A stretch of DNA of 64,000 nt from Yinghuangia soli (lineage in GTDB: Bacteria; Actinomycetota; Actinomycetes; Streptomycetales; Streptomycetaceae): assembly GCF_021502675.1 (NCBI RefSeq), contig NZ_JAKFHA010000005.1, positions 139,596 to 203,595 on the forward strand, given 5' to 3'. Positions within the stretch are counted from its first letter, which is position 1; each line of letters begins with the position of its first letter. This document shows positions 51,890 to 59,636 of this stretch, one piece after another. The translations under genes and the position numbers were made by a program. The notes beneath the pieces were generated by a model. That model saw only the letters and a program-made list of their open reading frames with translations. It did no database searches and was not told the origin of the DNA.

Positions 51890-52531
51890 ATGGCTGCGCG
51901 ACACAGGCGCCCTGCAGAACAGGACACCGGGCAAGGCGATACAACCGGCCGTCCGGCGGCCGCCGGACGGGAGACCAGGGAGGAGCGCGACGCGCGCTTC
52001 GAGCGCGATGCGGTCGCGCATCTGAACCGGCTCTACGCGGCCGGGCTGCGGATGACCGGCAACCGGACCGAGGCGGAAGACCTCGTCCAGGAGACCTACG
52101 TGCGCGCCTACCGGGTCTTCGACCGGATCAGCTGCGATGCGGACCTCGCCGCGTTCCTGTTCCGGATGCAGAACAACGTGTGGGAGAACTCCTACCGGCA
52201 CGACGACAGCGCGCGCGAGGTGGCGCTGCTCGATGCGCCCGACGGGCACTACTGGCGCAGCTCGGAGATCGCCGCGTTCAAGCAGCTGTCCGATGCGGCC
52301 CTGGTCGATGCGTTCGCCGCGCTGCCTGCCGAGCTGCGCGTCGCGCTGTACTTCGCGGACGTCGAAGGCTACTCGTACCAGGAGATCGCGGAGATCACCG
52401 AGGTGCCGCGCAGCATCGTGATGACCCGGCTGTTCCAGGGCCGGCGGCGGCTGCGCGGGCTGCTGATGGAGCACGCCATGCGGCGGACGCTGCGCCGCGG
52501 CGTGCCCGACGACGGGCGCGTGGTGGCCTGA
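51890..52531 (+). CDS. ECF sigma factor, SigR-like
   Basis: A 213-residue ECF sigma factor. Region 2 contains N-R-T-E-A-E-D-L-V-Q-E-T-Y-V-R-A-Y-R. Region 4 is A-L-P-A-E-L-R-V-A-L-Y-F-A-D-V-E-G-Y-S-Y-Q-E-I-A-E-I, followed by the recognition helix S-I-V-M-T-R-L-F-Q-G-R-R-R-L-R. Region 4 closely resembles SigR, the thiol-stress sigma of Streptomyces. The conserved G-T-V-x-S-R-L-H-R-G is altered to SIVMTRLFQG, and no RsrA-like zinc anti-sigma gene follows. ATG 51890 follows GGGGAGAAACA. The N-terminal 35 residues are a charged extension. Confidence 0.88.
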   Translation: MAARHRRPAEQDTGQGDTTGRPAAAGRETREERDARFERDAVAHLNRLYAAGLRMTGNRTEAEDLVQETYVRAYRVFDRISCDADLAAFLFRMQNNVWENSYRHDDSAREVALLDAPDGHYWRSSEIAAFKQLSDAALVDAFAALPAELRVALYFADVEGYSYQEIAEITEVPRSIVMTRLFQGRRRLRGLLMEHAMRRTLRRGVPDDGRVVA

Positions 52532-52610
52532 TCCGCGGAACGAAGAGATGCGGTGCCGGGCCGGGGGCGGCCCGGCGGCGCACCCCTTCGGGCTGCGCCG
52601 GTGCCGCGCG

Positions 52611-53456
52611 TCAGCCGGCCATGAGGCCGTCGCGCAGCCGGGCGCATGTGCGGGTGAGCAGCCGGGAGACGTGCATCTGCGACAGCCCGACGACCTCGCC
52701 GATCTCCGACTGGGTCATGTCGTCGCAGAACCGCAGCGCCAGGATCTGCCGGTCCCGGGCCGGGAGTTGCGCGATCAGCGGGCGCAGCGCCACCAGATTC
52801 TCGGTCAGCTCCAGCGCGGGGTCCTCGCCGCCGTGCACCGCGTGCGCGGTGTCCGGGGCGTCCGGCCGCAGGGTGCGGTCCAGCGACGTGATGCGGTGCG
52901 CGTCGCCGAGCGCGATGCCCTTCCGCACCTGCTCCTCGGAGATGCCGAGCCGCTCGGCGATGTCCTGGTCGGACGGATCGCGGCCCAGCGCGGCACCGAG
53001 TTCGTCGCGGGCCTTGACCACCGCGAGGAACAGCTCCTGCTCGCCGCGCCGTACGTGCAACTGCCAGGTGTGGTCCCGGAAGTAGCGCTTGACCTCGCCG
53101 GAGATCGTCGGCATCGCGTACGCCAGGAAGCCGTTGCCGCGGCCCGGCCGGTAGCCGTCCACCGCCTTGATCAGGCCCACCACCGCCACTTGGCGCAGGT
53201 CTTCGCGCAGGTCGGGGCGGCGCCGGTAGCGGTTGCACACCACCGCGGCCAGGTTGAGGTTCAGCTCGACGATCTCGTTGCGCAGCGTGCGGTGCCGCGG
53301 GCTGCCCGGGGACAGCATCTGCATGCGCCGGAACAGCGCTTCGCTGCGTTCGCGGATCTGCGCGCCGGTGGTATCCGGGCCGGGCTCGCCCGCAGCGCCT
53401 CCGGTTTCGGAGGGGTGGGAGCGGGTCTTCGGGGCAAGCGCGGTGACATTCGGCAT
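52611..53456 (-). CDS. SigB/SigF/SigG-type (group 3) sigma factor
   Basis: A 281-residue alternative sigma factor. Region 2 includes D-L-R-Q-V-A-V-V-G-L-I-K-A-V-D-G-Y-R and F-L-A-Y-A-M-P-T-I-S-G-E-V-K-R-Y-F-R-D. Region 3 is around R-D-P-S-D-Q-D-I-A-E-R-L-G-I-S, and the region 4 HTH is M-T-Q-S-E-I-G-E-V-V-G-L-S-Q-M-H-V-S-R-L-L. ATG 53456 follows GGAGG. Such sigmas govern stress and sporulation and are held by HATPase anti-sigmas, so the proteins at 13.4-15.8 kb are potential partners. No anti-sigma gene is adjacent. It converges on the SigR-like gene. Confidence 0.9.
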   Translation of the reverse strand: MPNVTALAPKTRSHPSETGGAAGEPGPDTTGAQIRERSEALFRRMQMLSPGSPRHRTLRNEIVELNLNLAAVVCNRYRRRPDLREDLRQVAVVGLIKAVDGYRPGRGNGFLAYAMPTISGEVKRYFRDHTWQLHVRRGEQELFLAVVKARDELGAALGRDPSDQDIAERLGISEEQVRKGIALGDAHRITSLDRTLRPDAPDTAHAVHGGEDPALELTENLVALRPLIAQLPARDRQILALRFCDDMTQSEIGEVVGLSQMHVSRLLTRTCARLRDGLMAG

Positions 53457-53777
53457 CGAGGCCTCCACAAGCAGGCGGTCCCAAGGGCCGCCGAAGTGCC
53501 GGGAGGGCCGCTGCTCGACCCATACCGCAGGAGCCGCCGGCCGCGCCGCGCGAGGTCCGCGCACCGCCGCCGAACGGCATGTCTTCTCATGGCTACCACG
53601 ATTCGCCGAGGGCAATCCCGTTTGCCTCCGGAGGCTTGCGTTCCGCTCCTTGCGGCCGGATCGCCGAATGCCCCCAAGGCTTCGGGGTAGCGCGCCGGTG
53701 CCGGGACTTCCGGTCGGCCCCTCCGGCCGGCGGACCCGGCGGCAGAGACGCCATAGGCAACCGAAGGAGACACGACC
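53457..53777. other. Divergent intergenic region
   Basis: About 320 bp between the sigma-factor gene and the PRC-barrel gene, with no credible gene. GGGGTAG at about 53684-53690 resembles a SigB-type -10 box but lacks a matching -35 at the right distance, so no promoter is called. Confidence 0.45.
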
Positions 53778-54128
53778 ATGCCCGAGGACACCTGGGGCTA
53801 CCGCCCGGAGACCGGCTACCAGACCGGCATGGACCTCATCGGCTTCAAGGTCGAGGCCCTCGACGGGCACATCGGCAAGATCGACAAGTACAGCGACGAA
53901 GTCGGGGCTTCCTGCCTGGTGGTCGACACCGGCGTCTGGATCTTCGGGAAGCACGTGCTGCTCCCGGCCGGGATGATCTCCAGCATCGACGTGGAGGACA
54001 AGCGCGTCTACGTCGAGGCGAGCAAGTCCCAGATCGAGAGCGCCCCGGAGTTCGACCGCGACAAGCACATGGGCGACTCCGGATACCAGCGGCTGGTCGA
54101 GGAGCACTACGGCCGCCGCGCCATGTGA
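53778..54128 (+). CDS. PRC-barrel domain protein
   Basis: A 116-residue soluble protein with one PRC-barrel domain (about 18-95): LIGFKVEALDGHIGKIDKYSD, then CLVVDTGVWIFGKHVLLPAGMI and V-Y-V-E-A-S-K. The domain occurs in photosynthetic reaction-centre H subunits and RimM, and in small actinomycete stress-associated proteins of unknown role. ATG 53778 follows GAAGGAGAC. It is divergent from the SigB-type sigma gene, so control by that sigma factor is possible. Terminated by a 14-bp hairpin. Confidence 0.85.
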   Translation: MPEDTWGYRPETGYQTGMDLIGFKVEALDGHIGKIDKYSDEVGASCLVVDTGVWIFGKHVLLPAGMISSIDVEDKRVYVEASKSQIESAPEFDRDKHMGDSGYQRLVEEHYGRRAM

Positions 54129-54141
54129 CGCCGCCCGAAGG

Positions 54142-54176
54142 AGTGCCCCGGTGCGCCGACCGCGCACCGGGGCACT
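54142..54176. terminator. Bidirectional hairpin
   Basis: AGTGCCCCGGTGCG (54142-54155) pairs perfectly with 54163-54176 over 14 bp with a 7-nt loop. It lies between the convergent PRC-barrel and SDR genes. Confidence 0.75.
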
Positions 54177-54218
54177 TCGCCGCGCCGGCCCGGCAAGCCG
54201 CCGTGCCCGTACGGCCGT

Positions 54219-55001
54219 TCAGCGCATGTATTCGCCCGCATTCACCAGCAGCGTCTGGCCGGTGATGCCGCGCGCCCGGTCCGAGGCCAGGAAGACGACC
54301 GCTTCGGCGGTGTCCCCGTCGCTGGCCAGATACGGCAGCGCCATCTTCTGCTCGAGGTCGGCGAGGACCGCCTCGCGCGAGACCTGCTGCGCCGCGGACA
54401 TGTACCCCAAGTACGCCTCGACCGGCGGCCCGAGCATCCACCCCGGCGACACGGTGTTGACGCGCACCCGGTCCGGGCCGTACTCCTGCGCCAGATAGTG
54501 CGCGGCGGTGCGCAGCCCGGCCTTCGAGGCGGCGTAGGCCAGTTGCGGGTGGTCGACGACCACCTTCATGTCCACCTGCGAGCCGACGAAGACCACCGCG
54601 CCGCCGTCGCGCCGCAGCGCGGGCATCGCGGCCTTGGTCATCGCCAGGCTGCCCACCAGGTTGGTCTCCAGGACCGCGCGCAGGTCGTCCCACGAGGTCT
54701 GCTCCAGACCTCCCGCGACAGTGTCCAGCGCGGCGCAGTTGACCAGCGCGTCGATGGTGCCGAACCGTTTGACCGCGAGTGCGGCCAGCGCCTCGGTCTG
54801 CGCATGGTCGGTGATGTCGGTGGGCTGCCACACGACGCGGGCACCGGTGGGGTCGACTTCGTCGGCTATTTCCGCCAGCCGGTCCGCGTTGCGGGCGCCG
54901 AGAACCACGTTGGCGCCTTCGCGCATCGCGGCCAGCGCGATCTCGCGGCCGAGTCCGGGGCCGGTCCCGGACACGATGACGGTCTTGTCGGCGAGGAGCA
55001 C
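54219..55001 (-). CDS. Short-chain dehydrogenase/reductase (SDR)
   Basis: A 260-residue classical SDR. The cofactor motif is G12-T-G-P-G-L-G18, and N-C-A-A stands where NNAG is usual. The catalytic residues are S141, Y156 and K160 (YAASK). The C-terminal A-S-D-R-A-R-G-I-T-G-Q-T-L-L-V-N-A-G is typical. GTG 55001 follows AGAAGAGG; the frame continues to 55088 but overlaps the divergent regulator's promoter region. It is divergent from an IclR regulator that probably controls it. NAD versus NADP preference and substrate unknown. Confidence 0.9.
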   Translation of the reverse strand: MLLADKTVIVSGTGPGLGREIALAAMREGANVVLGARNADRLAEIADEVDPTGARVVWQPTDITDHAQTEALAALAVKRFGTIDALVNCAALDTVAGGLEQTSWDDLRAVLETNLVGSLAMTKAAMPALRRDGGAVVFVGSQVDMKVVVDHPQLAYAASKAGLRTAAHYLAQEYGPDRVRVNTVSPGWMLGPPVEAYLGYMSAAQQVSREAVLADLEQKMALPYLASDGDTAEAVVFLASDRARGITGQTLLVNAGEYMR

Positions 55002-55127
55002 AGGCGGGCCTCTTCTCCGGGCTGACGCGCCCTGGTACACATGTGGAATGCCGAATTCGAGGGCGTGCGATGGCGTGCAGGTAAGCACAGCCTGGCCGAA
55101 CCCTCAAGAGGCGGGCCCGAGTCGGCC

Positions 55128-56015
55128 ATGACGGAACGTCAGTCGCCGCCTACGCACCGCGTGGTGCAGGTCCTCGGGTTGCTGGGCGAGAACCCGCACC
55201 GGCGTCTGACGCTCACCCAGGTCGCCGAGCGCCTCGGGCTGAGCAAGCCGACCTGCCTGGGCATCCTGGCGGCCCTGGCGGAAGCGGAGTACGTGACCCG
55301 GGACGCCTCCAAGGCGTACGGCCTCGGCCCCGCGCTGCTGCGGCTCGGCTGGGCCGCGGAGACCGGCATCGCGGCGCTGGACCTGGTCCGGCCGCATGTC
55401 CGGGAACTGCACGAAGTGCTCGGCCGGCCGTGCATCCTGGCCGCGGTGCACGGCGACCGGATCGTGGTGGTGGACCGGCAGGGCCGGCCCGCGCTGGCCG
55501 GCAGCCGGGACCTGGTCGGCGAGCACTTCCCGTTCGTGCCGCCGCTGGGCATCGCCAACGTGGCCTGGCGCGACGACGATTCGGTGCGGGCGTGGCTGGC
55601 CCGCCCGCCGCTGGTGCCGATCGCGGCCGCCGAGGAGGAGACCTGGGCGCTGGTCCGCGCGGCGCGCCGGAGCGGCTACCTGGTCGAGCGGCGGAGCGGT
55701 GCCGCGCCGACCCAGAACATCATCCTGGCCAACCTCGAAGTGGCAGGCCTGCCAAGGCCGGTGCTGGCCGAGCTGCGCCGCCGCATGCCGCCCGCGGACT
55801 GGGCCGAGTTCGCCACCGGGCTGCCCGGGGAGCCGGGGGAGCCGGTCCCGGTGTCCGGCATCGCGGCACCGGTGTACGACCGGCACGGCGTGCAGCGCTA
55901 CAGCCTCACGGTGCTGGCCACCCGGTCGTGCGTGACCGTCGCGGAATGCCGCGTGTGGGCGGCGGCTCTGCTGGCCGCCACGGCGGCTGCGGGACGGGAG
56001 CTGGGCCGGGTGTGA
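55128..56015 (+). CDS. IclR-family transcriptional regulator
   Basis: A 295-residue regulator with an IclR winged helix (THRVVQVLGLLGE, LTLTQVAERLGLSKPTCLGILAALAEAEYV, about 8-55) and a GAF-like effector domain (about 75-280). ATG 55128 is the start nearest the HTH. It is divergent from the SDR gene across 126 bp. The effector domain contains A-A-V-H-G-D-R-I-V-V-V-D-R and ends with an R-S-C-V-T-V segment. Regulation of the SDR gene is inferred from arrangement. Confidence 0.88.
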   Translation: MTERQSPPTHRVVQVLGLLGENPHRRLTLTQVAERLGLSKPTCLGILAALAEAEYVTRDASKAYGLGPALLRLGWAAETGIAALDLVRPHVRELHEVLGRPCILAAVHGDRIVVVDRQGRPALAGSRDLVGEHFPFVPPLGIANVAWRDDDSVRAWLARPPLVPIAAAEEETWALVRAARRSGYLVERRSGAAPTQNIILANLEVAGLPRPVLAELRRRMPPADWAEFATGLPGEPGEPVPVSGIAAPVYDRHGVQRYSLTVLATRSCVTVAECRVWAAALLAATAAAGRELGRV

Positions 56016-56054
56016 CCCCGGCCCAGCCGCCCCTTCAGCCGGCCGCGGCCGGGG

Positions 56055-57482
56055 TCAGCAGCGGTCCCAGGGGCCGCGGATCGCGAACGTGCGGCCGACC
56101 AGCGCCTGCATGTTCACGAACATCGTCTCGCCGTCCGCGGAGAACGTCGCACCCGCGAACTCCGCGTCGTCGTCGCCCGCCCCGACGACCAGCTTCGCGA
56201 GGTCGTACAGCGCCCCTGAAGTGGTCACCCCGCGCAGGTAGTTGTCGCCGTCGCCGTCCTCGCACAGGATGAGCGTGCCGCTCGGCGAGCACGCGATGTT
56301 GTCCGGCAGGTCGAGGACCTGCGAGTGCGGCGACTCGTACACCAGGCGCAGCCGCTTCCGGCGCACGTCGTACGCCCAGACCTGGCCCCGGCCTTCGCCG
56401 AAGCGCGGGTACGGCACCGGCGGCAGCTCGTCGCCGGGTGCGGTAGCGCCGCCCTGGGTGGAGCAGAAGTAGACCGTGCCGTTGCAGTACGTGGCGCCTT
56501 CGAGCCGCGAGAACATCGCGGCCCCGGCGGCCAGCCCCTGCGAGCTGACCGCGGCCGAGGCCACGAACCAGCTGGTGCCGGGGGCGAACGACGGGTCGGG
56601 GTTCGGGATGTCGACCCAGTCCACGTCGTACGTCGTGCCGCGCTCGTGGCCGAGCTGCAGCGCGGCGTTGGGCTTCCCGCGGACCGCCAGCATCTGCAGC
56701 TTGCCGCCGTCGAGCAGGCGGCCGGCCTTCATCGGGTGCACCGGCGGGAGGTAGCGGTAGAAGCCGCACGGGGCCACGAAGTTGTCCTCGGTGAGGAACA
56801 CCGCGCCGGACACCGGGTCGAACGCCGCGGCCTCGTGCTGGAACCGCCCGGCGTTGCGGATGGGCTCGCGCTTCGCCTTGCGGTCCAGCGGCACCTCGAA
56901 GAGGTAGCCGTGCTTGCGGGTCAGCTTGGTGTTGTCCTGGCCGGGGAACGGCGAGACGACCTCGGGGCCGTCCACCGACTCCTCGCAGGTCACCCAGGCG
57001 CCCCAGGGCATCGGCCCGCCCGAGCAGTTCATGACGGTGCCGTTGAGGCTGACCCGGTGGTCCACCAGGCGGCCGCGGCGGTCCAGCGTGAGGGTGGTCG
57101 TGCCGCCCCCGCAGGACGCGTCGTAGGCGTCCGCGGTGTTGCCGAACGCCGGGGAGATGCCCGGCACTTCGTGATTGCGGACGAGGACCGTGCCGCCGTG
57201 CCGGCCGGGGAAGGCGGCCATGCCGTCGTGCCGGCCCGGGGTCGGCACGCCGTCGCTCATGGTCTCGCCGGCCACCCCGAAACTGCGGTAAGTGAATCCT
57301 TTCGGCAGCTGCAGGCGCACCACGCCGTCGGTGCCGTCCGGCACCGGCCGCAGCGCGCCGAACCCGGGGCCGCGCCGCGCGCCGCCCGAGTCGGCGTGCG
57401 CGACCAGGCCTTGGAAGGGACCCGCGACGAGGGCGGCACCGGTGACCGCCGCGCTGCGGGTGAGGAATGAACGTCGTTCCAT
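56055..57482 (-). CDS. PhoX-type (DUF839) secreted alkaline phosphatase
   Basis: A 475-residue PhoX-family protein with a twin-arginine signal M-E-R-R-S-F-L-T-R-S-A-A-V-T. Conserved PhoX segments include V-L-V-R-N-H-E-V-P-G, N-C-S-G-G-P-M-P-W-G-A-W-V-T-C-E-E, G-R-F-Q-H-E-A-A-A-F-D-P, V-F-L-T-E-D and D-N-I-A-C-S-P-S-G. They contain the acidic, Cys and His residues that bind Fe/Ca in PhoX. ATG 57482 follows GGAGG. It likely releases phosphate from organic esters outside the cell. A direct repeat upstream resembles a PHO box. Confidence 0.88.
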   Translation of the reverse strand: MERRSFLTRSAAVTGAALVAGPFQGLVAHADSGGARRGPGFGALRPVPDGTDGVVRLQLPKGFTYRSFGVAGETMSDGVPTPGRHDGMAAFPGRHGGTVLVRNHEVPGISPAFGNTADAYDASCGGGTTTLTLDRRGRLVDHRVSLNGTVMNCSGGPMPWGAWVTCEESVDGPEVVSPFPGQDNTKLTRKHGYLFEVPLDRKAKREPIRNAGRFQHEAAAFDPVSGAVFLTEDNFVAPCGFYRYLPPVHPMKAGRLLDGGKLQMLAVRGKPNAALQLGHERGTTYDVDWVDIPNPDPSFAPGTSWFVASAAVSSQGLAAGAAMFSRLEGATYCNGTVYFCSTQGGATAPGDELPPVPYPRFGEGRGQVWAYDVRRKRLRLVYESPHSQVLDLPDNIACSPSGTLILCEDGDGDNYLRGVTTSGALYDLAKLVVGAGDDDAEFAGATFSADGETMFVNMQALVGRTFAIRGPWDRC

Positions 57483-57573
57483 GGGCCGCCTCCGAGGGAC
57501 GGAAGGACAAGGGGAAGGACGGCGGCGCCTGCTCGGCACCGGAGGGCAACGCTCAACCAACAGCAGAAACCTA

Positions 57574-57589
57574 GTAAGCGGAAGGTAAG
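57574..57589 (-). promoter_or_regulatory. Candidate PHO box (11-nt direct repeat)
   Basis: Read on the minus strand, CTTAC recurs with an 11-nt period (ACTTACC then GCTTACT), the spacing of PhoP-binding direct-repeat units. Each unit matches the GTTCACC core only partly. It lies about 90-110 bp upstream of the PhoX-type gene. Confidence 0.35.
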
Positions 57590-57723
57590 TTACTGTTTCG
57601 AGATATTGGCGCGCCGTGTCCGCGGTCGTGGAAGCCGATCGTTGGGAGCCGTCACACTCTTGCCCCGCGTTCCGTCAATGCGGTGTCGGACCAAGCCCGA
57701 GCACGAAGACGAGGACGGACGCC

Positions 57724-58368
57724 ATGACCGCCGCCGCGAAGACCTTCCGCAACGACATGACGATGATGTTCGCGATCCACGACGCGCTGCGCCGCGAGCT
57801 CGAGCAGATCCTCCGGATCACCGAGCGCGCCGACGACGACCCCCGGCACATCCTGCATGCGGCCGCCGGATGGGAGCTGTTCAAGCACTACCTGCACATC
57901 CACCACGGCGCCGAGGACGACGTCCTGTGGCCCGCCGTCACCGAGGCCCTCGCCGACCGGCCCGACGACCTCGCGGTCATCGAGGCGATGGAGGCCGAGC
58001 ACGCCGCGGTCGACCCCGGCATCGCGTTCTTCGATGCGGCGATCGCCGACCCGTCGACCCGGCCCGAGAAGCTCGCCGCGATCGCCGACCGCCTGCACTC
58101 CGGTCTCGGCGGGCACCTCAGGCACGAGGAGGACGAGGCGCTGGCGATCATCGACGATGTCGCCACGCCCGGACTGCTGGCCCGCTTCGGTGCCGAGCAC
58201 ACCGCCCGGCTCGGCGCGGAGACCCCAACCTTCCTGCCCTGGCTGCTGGACGGCGCGACCGACTCCTCCCGTACCGCGGTCCTCGGCCAACTGCCGCCGC
58301 CGGTCCGCGACTTGTACACCGCGACCTGGGCACCCGCCTACGCCCGCCGGGCGATCTGGACGCCGTGA
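57724..58368 (+). CDS. Hemerythrin-like (HHE) domain protein
   Basis: A 214-residue all-helical protein with a hemerythrin-type domain. Candidate di-iron ligands are the His of A-I-H-D-A-L, the H-I-H-H-G-A-E-D cluster with nearby Glu, the His of E-A-E-H-A-A-V-D, and H-L-R-H-E-E-D-E near residue 125. About 60 further residues follow with W-x-P-x-Y-x-R near the end. It may bind O2 or protect against oxidative or nitrosative stress. ATG 57724 follows GAGGACGG; the frame is open further upstream. No operon partner. Confidence 0.82.
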   Translation: MTAAAKTFRNDMTMMFAIHDALRRELEQILRITERADDDPRHILHAAAGWELFKHYLHIHHGAEDDVLWPAVTEALADRPDDLAVIEAMEAEHAAVDPGIAFFDAAIADPSTRPEKLAAIADRLHSGLGGHLRHEEDEALAIIDDVATPGLLARFGAEHTARLGAETPTFLPWLLDGATDSSRTAVLGQLPPPVRDLYTATWAPAYARRAIWTP

Positions 58369-58407
58369 CCCGGCTCCGCGCGCACGCCCCCGGGCGCATC
58401 CGCCGTG

Positions 58408-59451
58408 TCAGCAGGACGCGCGGACGTACCCGGCCTGCCCGGGGGCGGTGACGCCGCGGTCGCGCAGGACCACGGACAGCCTGGCGCCGAACCCGGCGCA
58501 GGTCTTGTCGAAGTCGGCCTTCGTGTACTCCACGACGAAGACCCGGTTCGCATACGCCCCGGCGAACGCGCCGCACTCGTCGTACTGCCCGCACTCCTCC
58601 GACACCGCGAAGTCGAAGCCGACCGCGCCGCGGCGGTCCAGCATCTCGACGGTGTTCTTCTGCGCGATCGCCAGGCCCGCGGCATGCGCCCGCGCGGCCA
58701 GCAGCGTCGCGAAGGCGGCATTGTGGGCGAGCGTCAGCTTGCCGTGCGACCGCCCGAACGAGTCGAGGTTGTCCGGCTCCACGGCCTGGAACCCGCGCCG
58801 GGCGCACTCGTCGATCCACGGGCCGACCACACCGATCAGCGCATAGCGCTTCGCCTCGGTGGACACGTCCAGCAGGGCCTCACCCCAGTCCTCGTCCATG
58901 ACCACCGCACCGCCGTCGCGCAGCAGCAGGTCCGGGTGGTTCTTCTCCCACCAGGCCTTCGCATCCGGCTGCGCCTGGAAGGTGTTGACGTAGCAGACGT
59001 TGTACGCACCGGGCTGCGGTGCGGCGCCGCGGTCGCGGACCACGACCTGGACCCCGGGCGGCAGCGCGTACGGTCCGCCGATCTGGTAGTCGAACCCGGC
59101 GTTCGCGGGAGGCGGCGCGCCGGGCTTGCCTCCGGTCGCGGGGCCCGCGGGTGCCGCGGGGGCGGGCGAAGTCGGCGGGCTGCCGGGTGACTTGCCCGCC
59201 CCGGGGCTCCCGGAGGCGCCGGGCGCGGCGGACGAGGCCGAGGGCGAGGTCGCGTCCGAGGGGGCGGGGGAGGAGAGGGGCGCCTCCGGCGCCGGGGATG
59301 CCGCCGCAGCGCCCGGCGGAGCCGAGGCGGACGGCGCCGCCTTCTTGCCCCCGTCCCCGCCGCATCCGGCCGCGAAGGCCAGGAGCAAGGCCGCCGCGAG
59401 AGCGATCCGCGGGGAGGCAGTACGGGTGTTCGTCTCGGCCACGCGCGCCAC
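58408..59451 (-). CDS. Lipoprotein with GH114-like TIM-barrel domain
   Basis: A 347-residue exported protein. The signal peptide ends in the lipobox FAAGC (Cys about 30), and a 90-residue Ser/Ala/Pro-rich tether follows. The catalytic-type domain (about 125-347) is of the endo-alpha-1,4-polygalactosaminidase (GH114) kind. Supporting segments are C-Y-V-N-T-F-Q, M-D-E-D-W-G-E, A-V-E-P-D-N-L-D-S-F, N-A-A-F, K-N-T-V-E and the E-Y-T-K-A-D-F strand. Acidic residues in VEPDN and MDED are candidate catalytic groups. It could cleave a galactosamine-containing exopolysaccharide. GTG 59451 and 59442 are both possible starts. Confidence 0.8.
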   Translation of the reverse strand: MARVAETNTRTASPRIALAAALLLAFAAGCGGDGGKKAAPSASAPPGAAAASPAPEAPLSSPAPSDATSPSASSAAPGASGSPGAGKSPGSPPTSPAPAAPAGPATGGKPGAPPPANAGFDYQIGGPYALPPGVQVVVRDRGAAPQPGAYNVCYVNTFQAQPDAKAWWEKNHPDLLLRDGGAVVMDEDWGEALLDVSTEAKRYALIGVVGPWIDECARRGFQAVEPDNLDSFGRSHGKLTLAHNAAFATLLAARAHAAGLAIAQKNTVEMLDRRGAVGFDFAVSEECGQYDECGAFAGAYANRVFVVEYTKADFDKTCAGFGARLSVVLRDRGVTAPGQAGYVRASC

Positions 59452-59636
59452 CGTACCCCCGCGCCGCACACCTGGCGGCGACCCGGGCCGCGGACGCGAA
59501 CACCGATGCGCGATCCGGCCTTCCGGAGATCCGCGGAGCGTGAAGCGGGTCACAGTCGAACGGGCCGCGTGCGGGCGGGGGTTCGCACGCTCTAACATTC
59601 CGACTGACGGTATGTAACTGCTTCCGAGGAGGCCGC

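Noticed and set aside
53684-53690. SigB-type -10 box (GGGGTAG) upstream of the PRC-barrel gene
   Set aside because: No GTTT-like -35 element at 14-16 bp upstream; a chance match in GC-rich sequence is likely.
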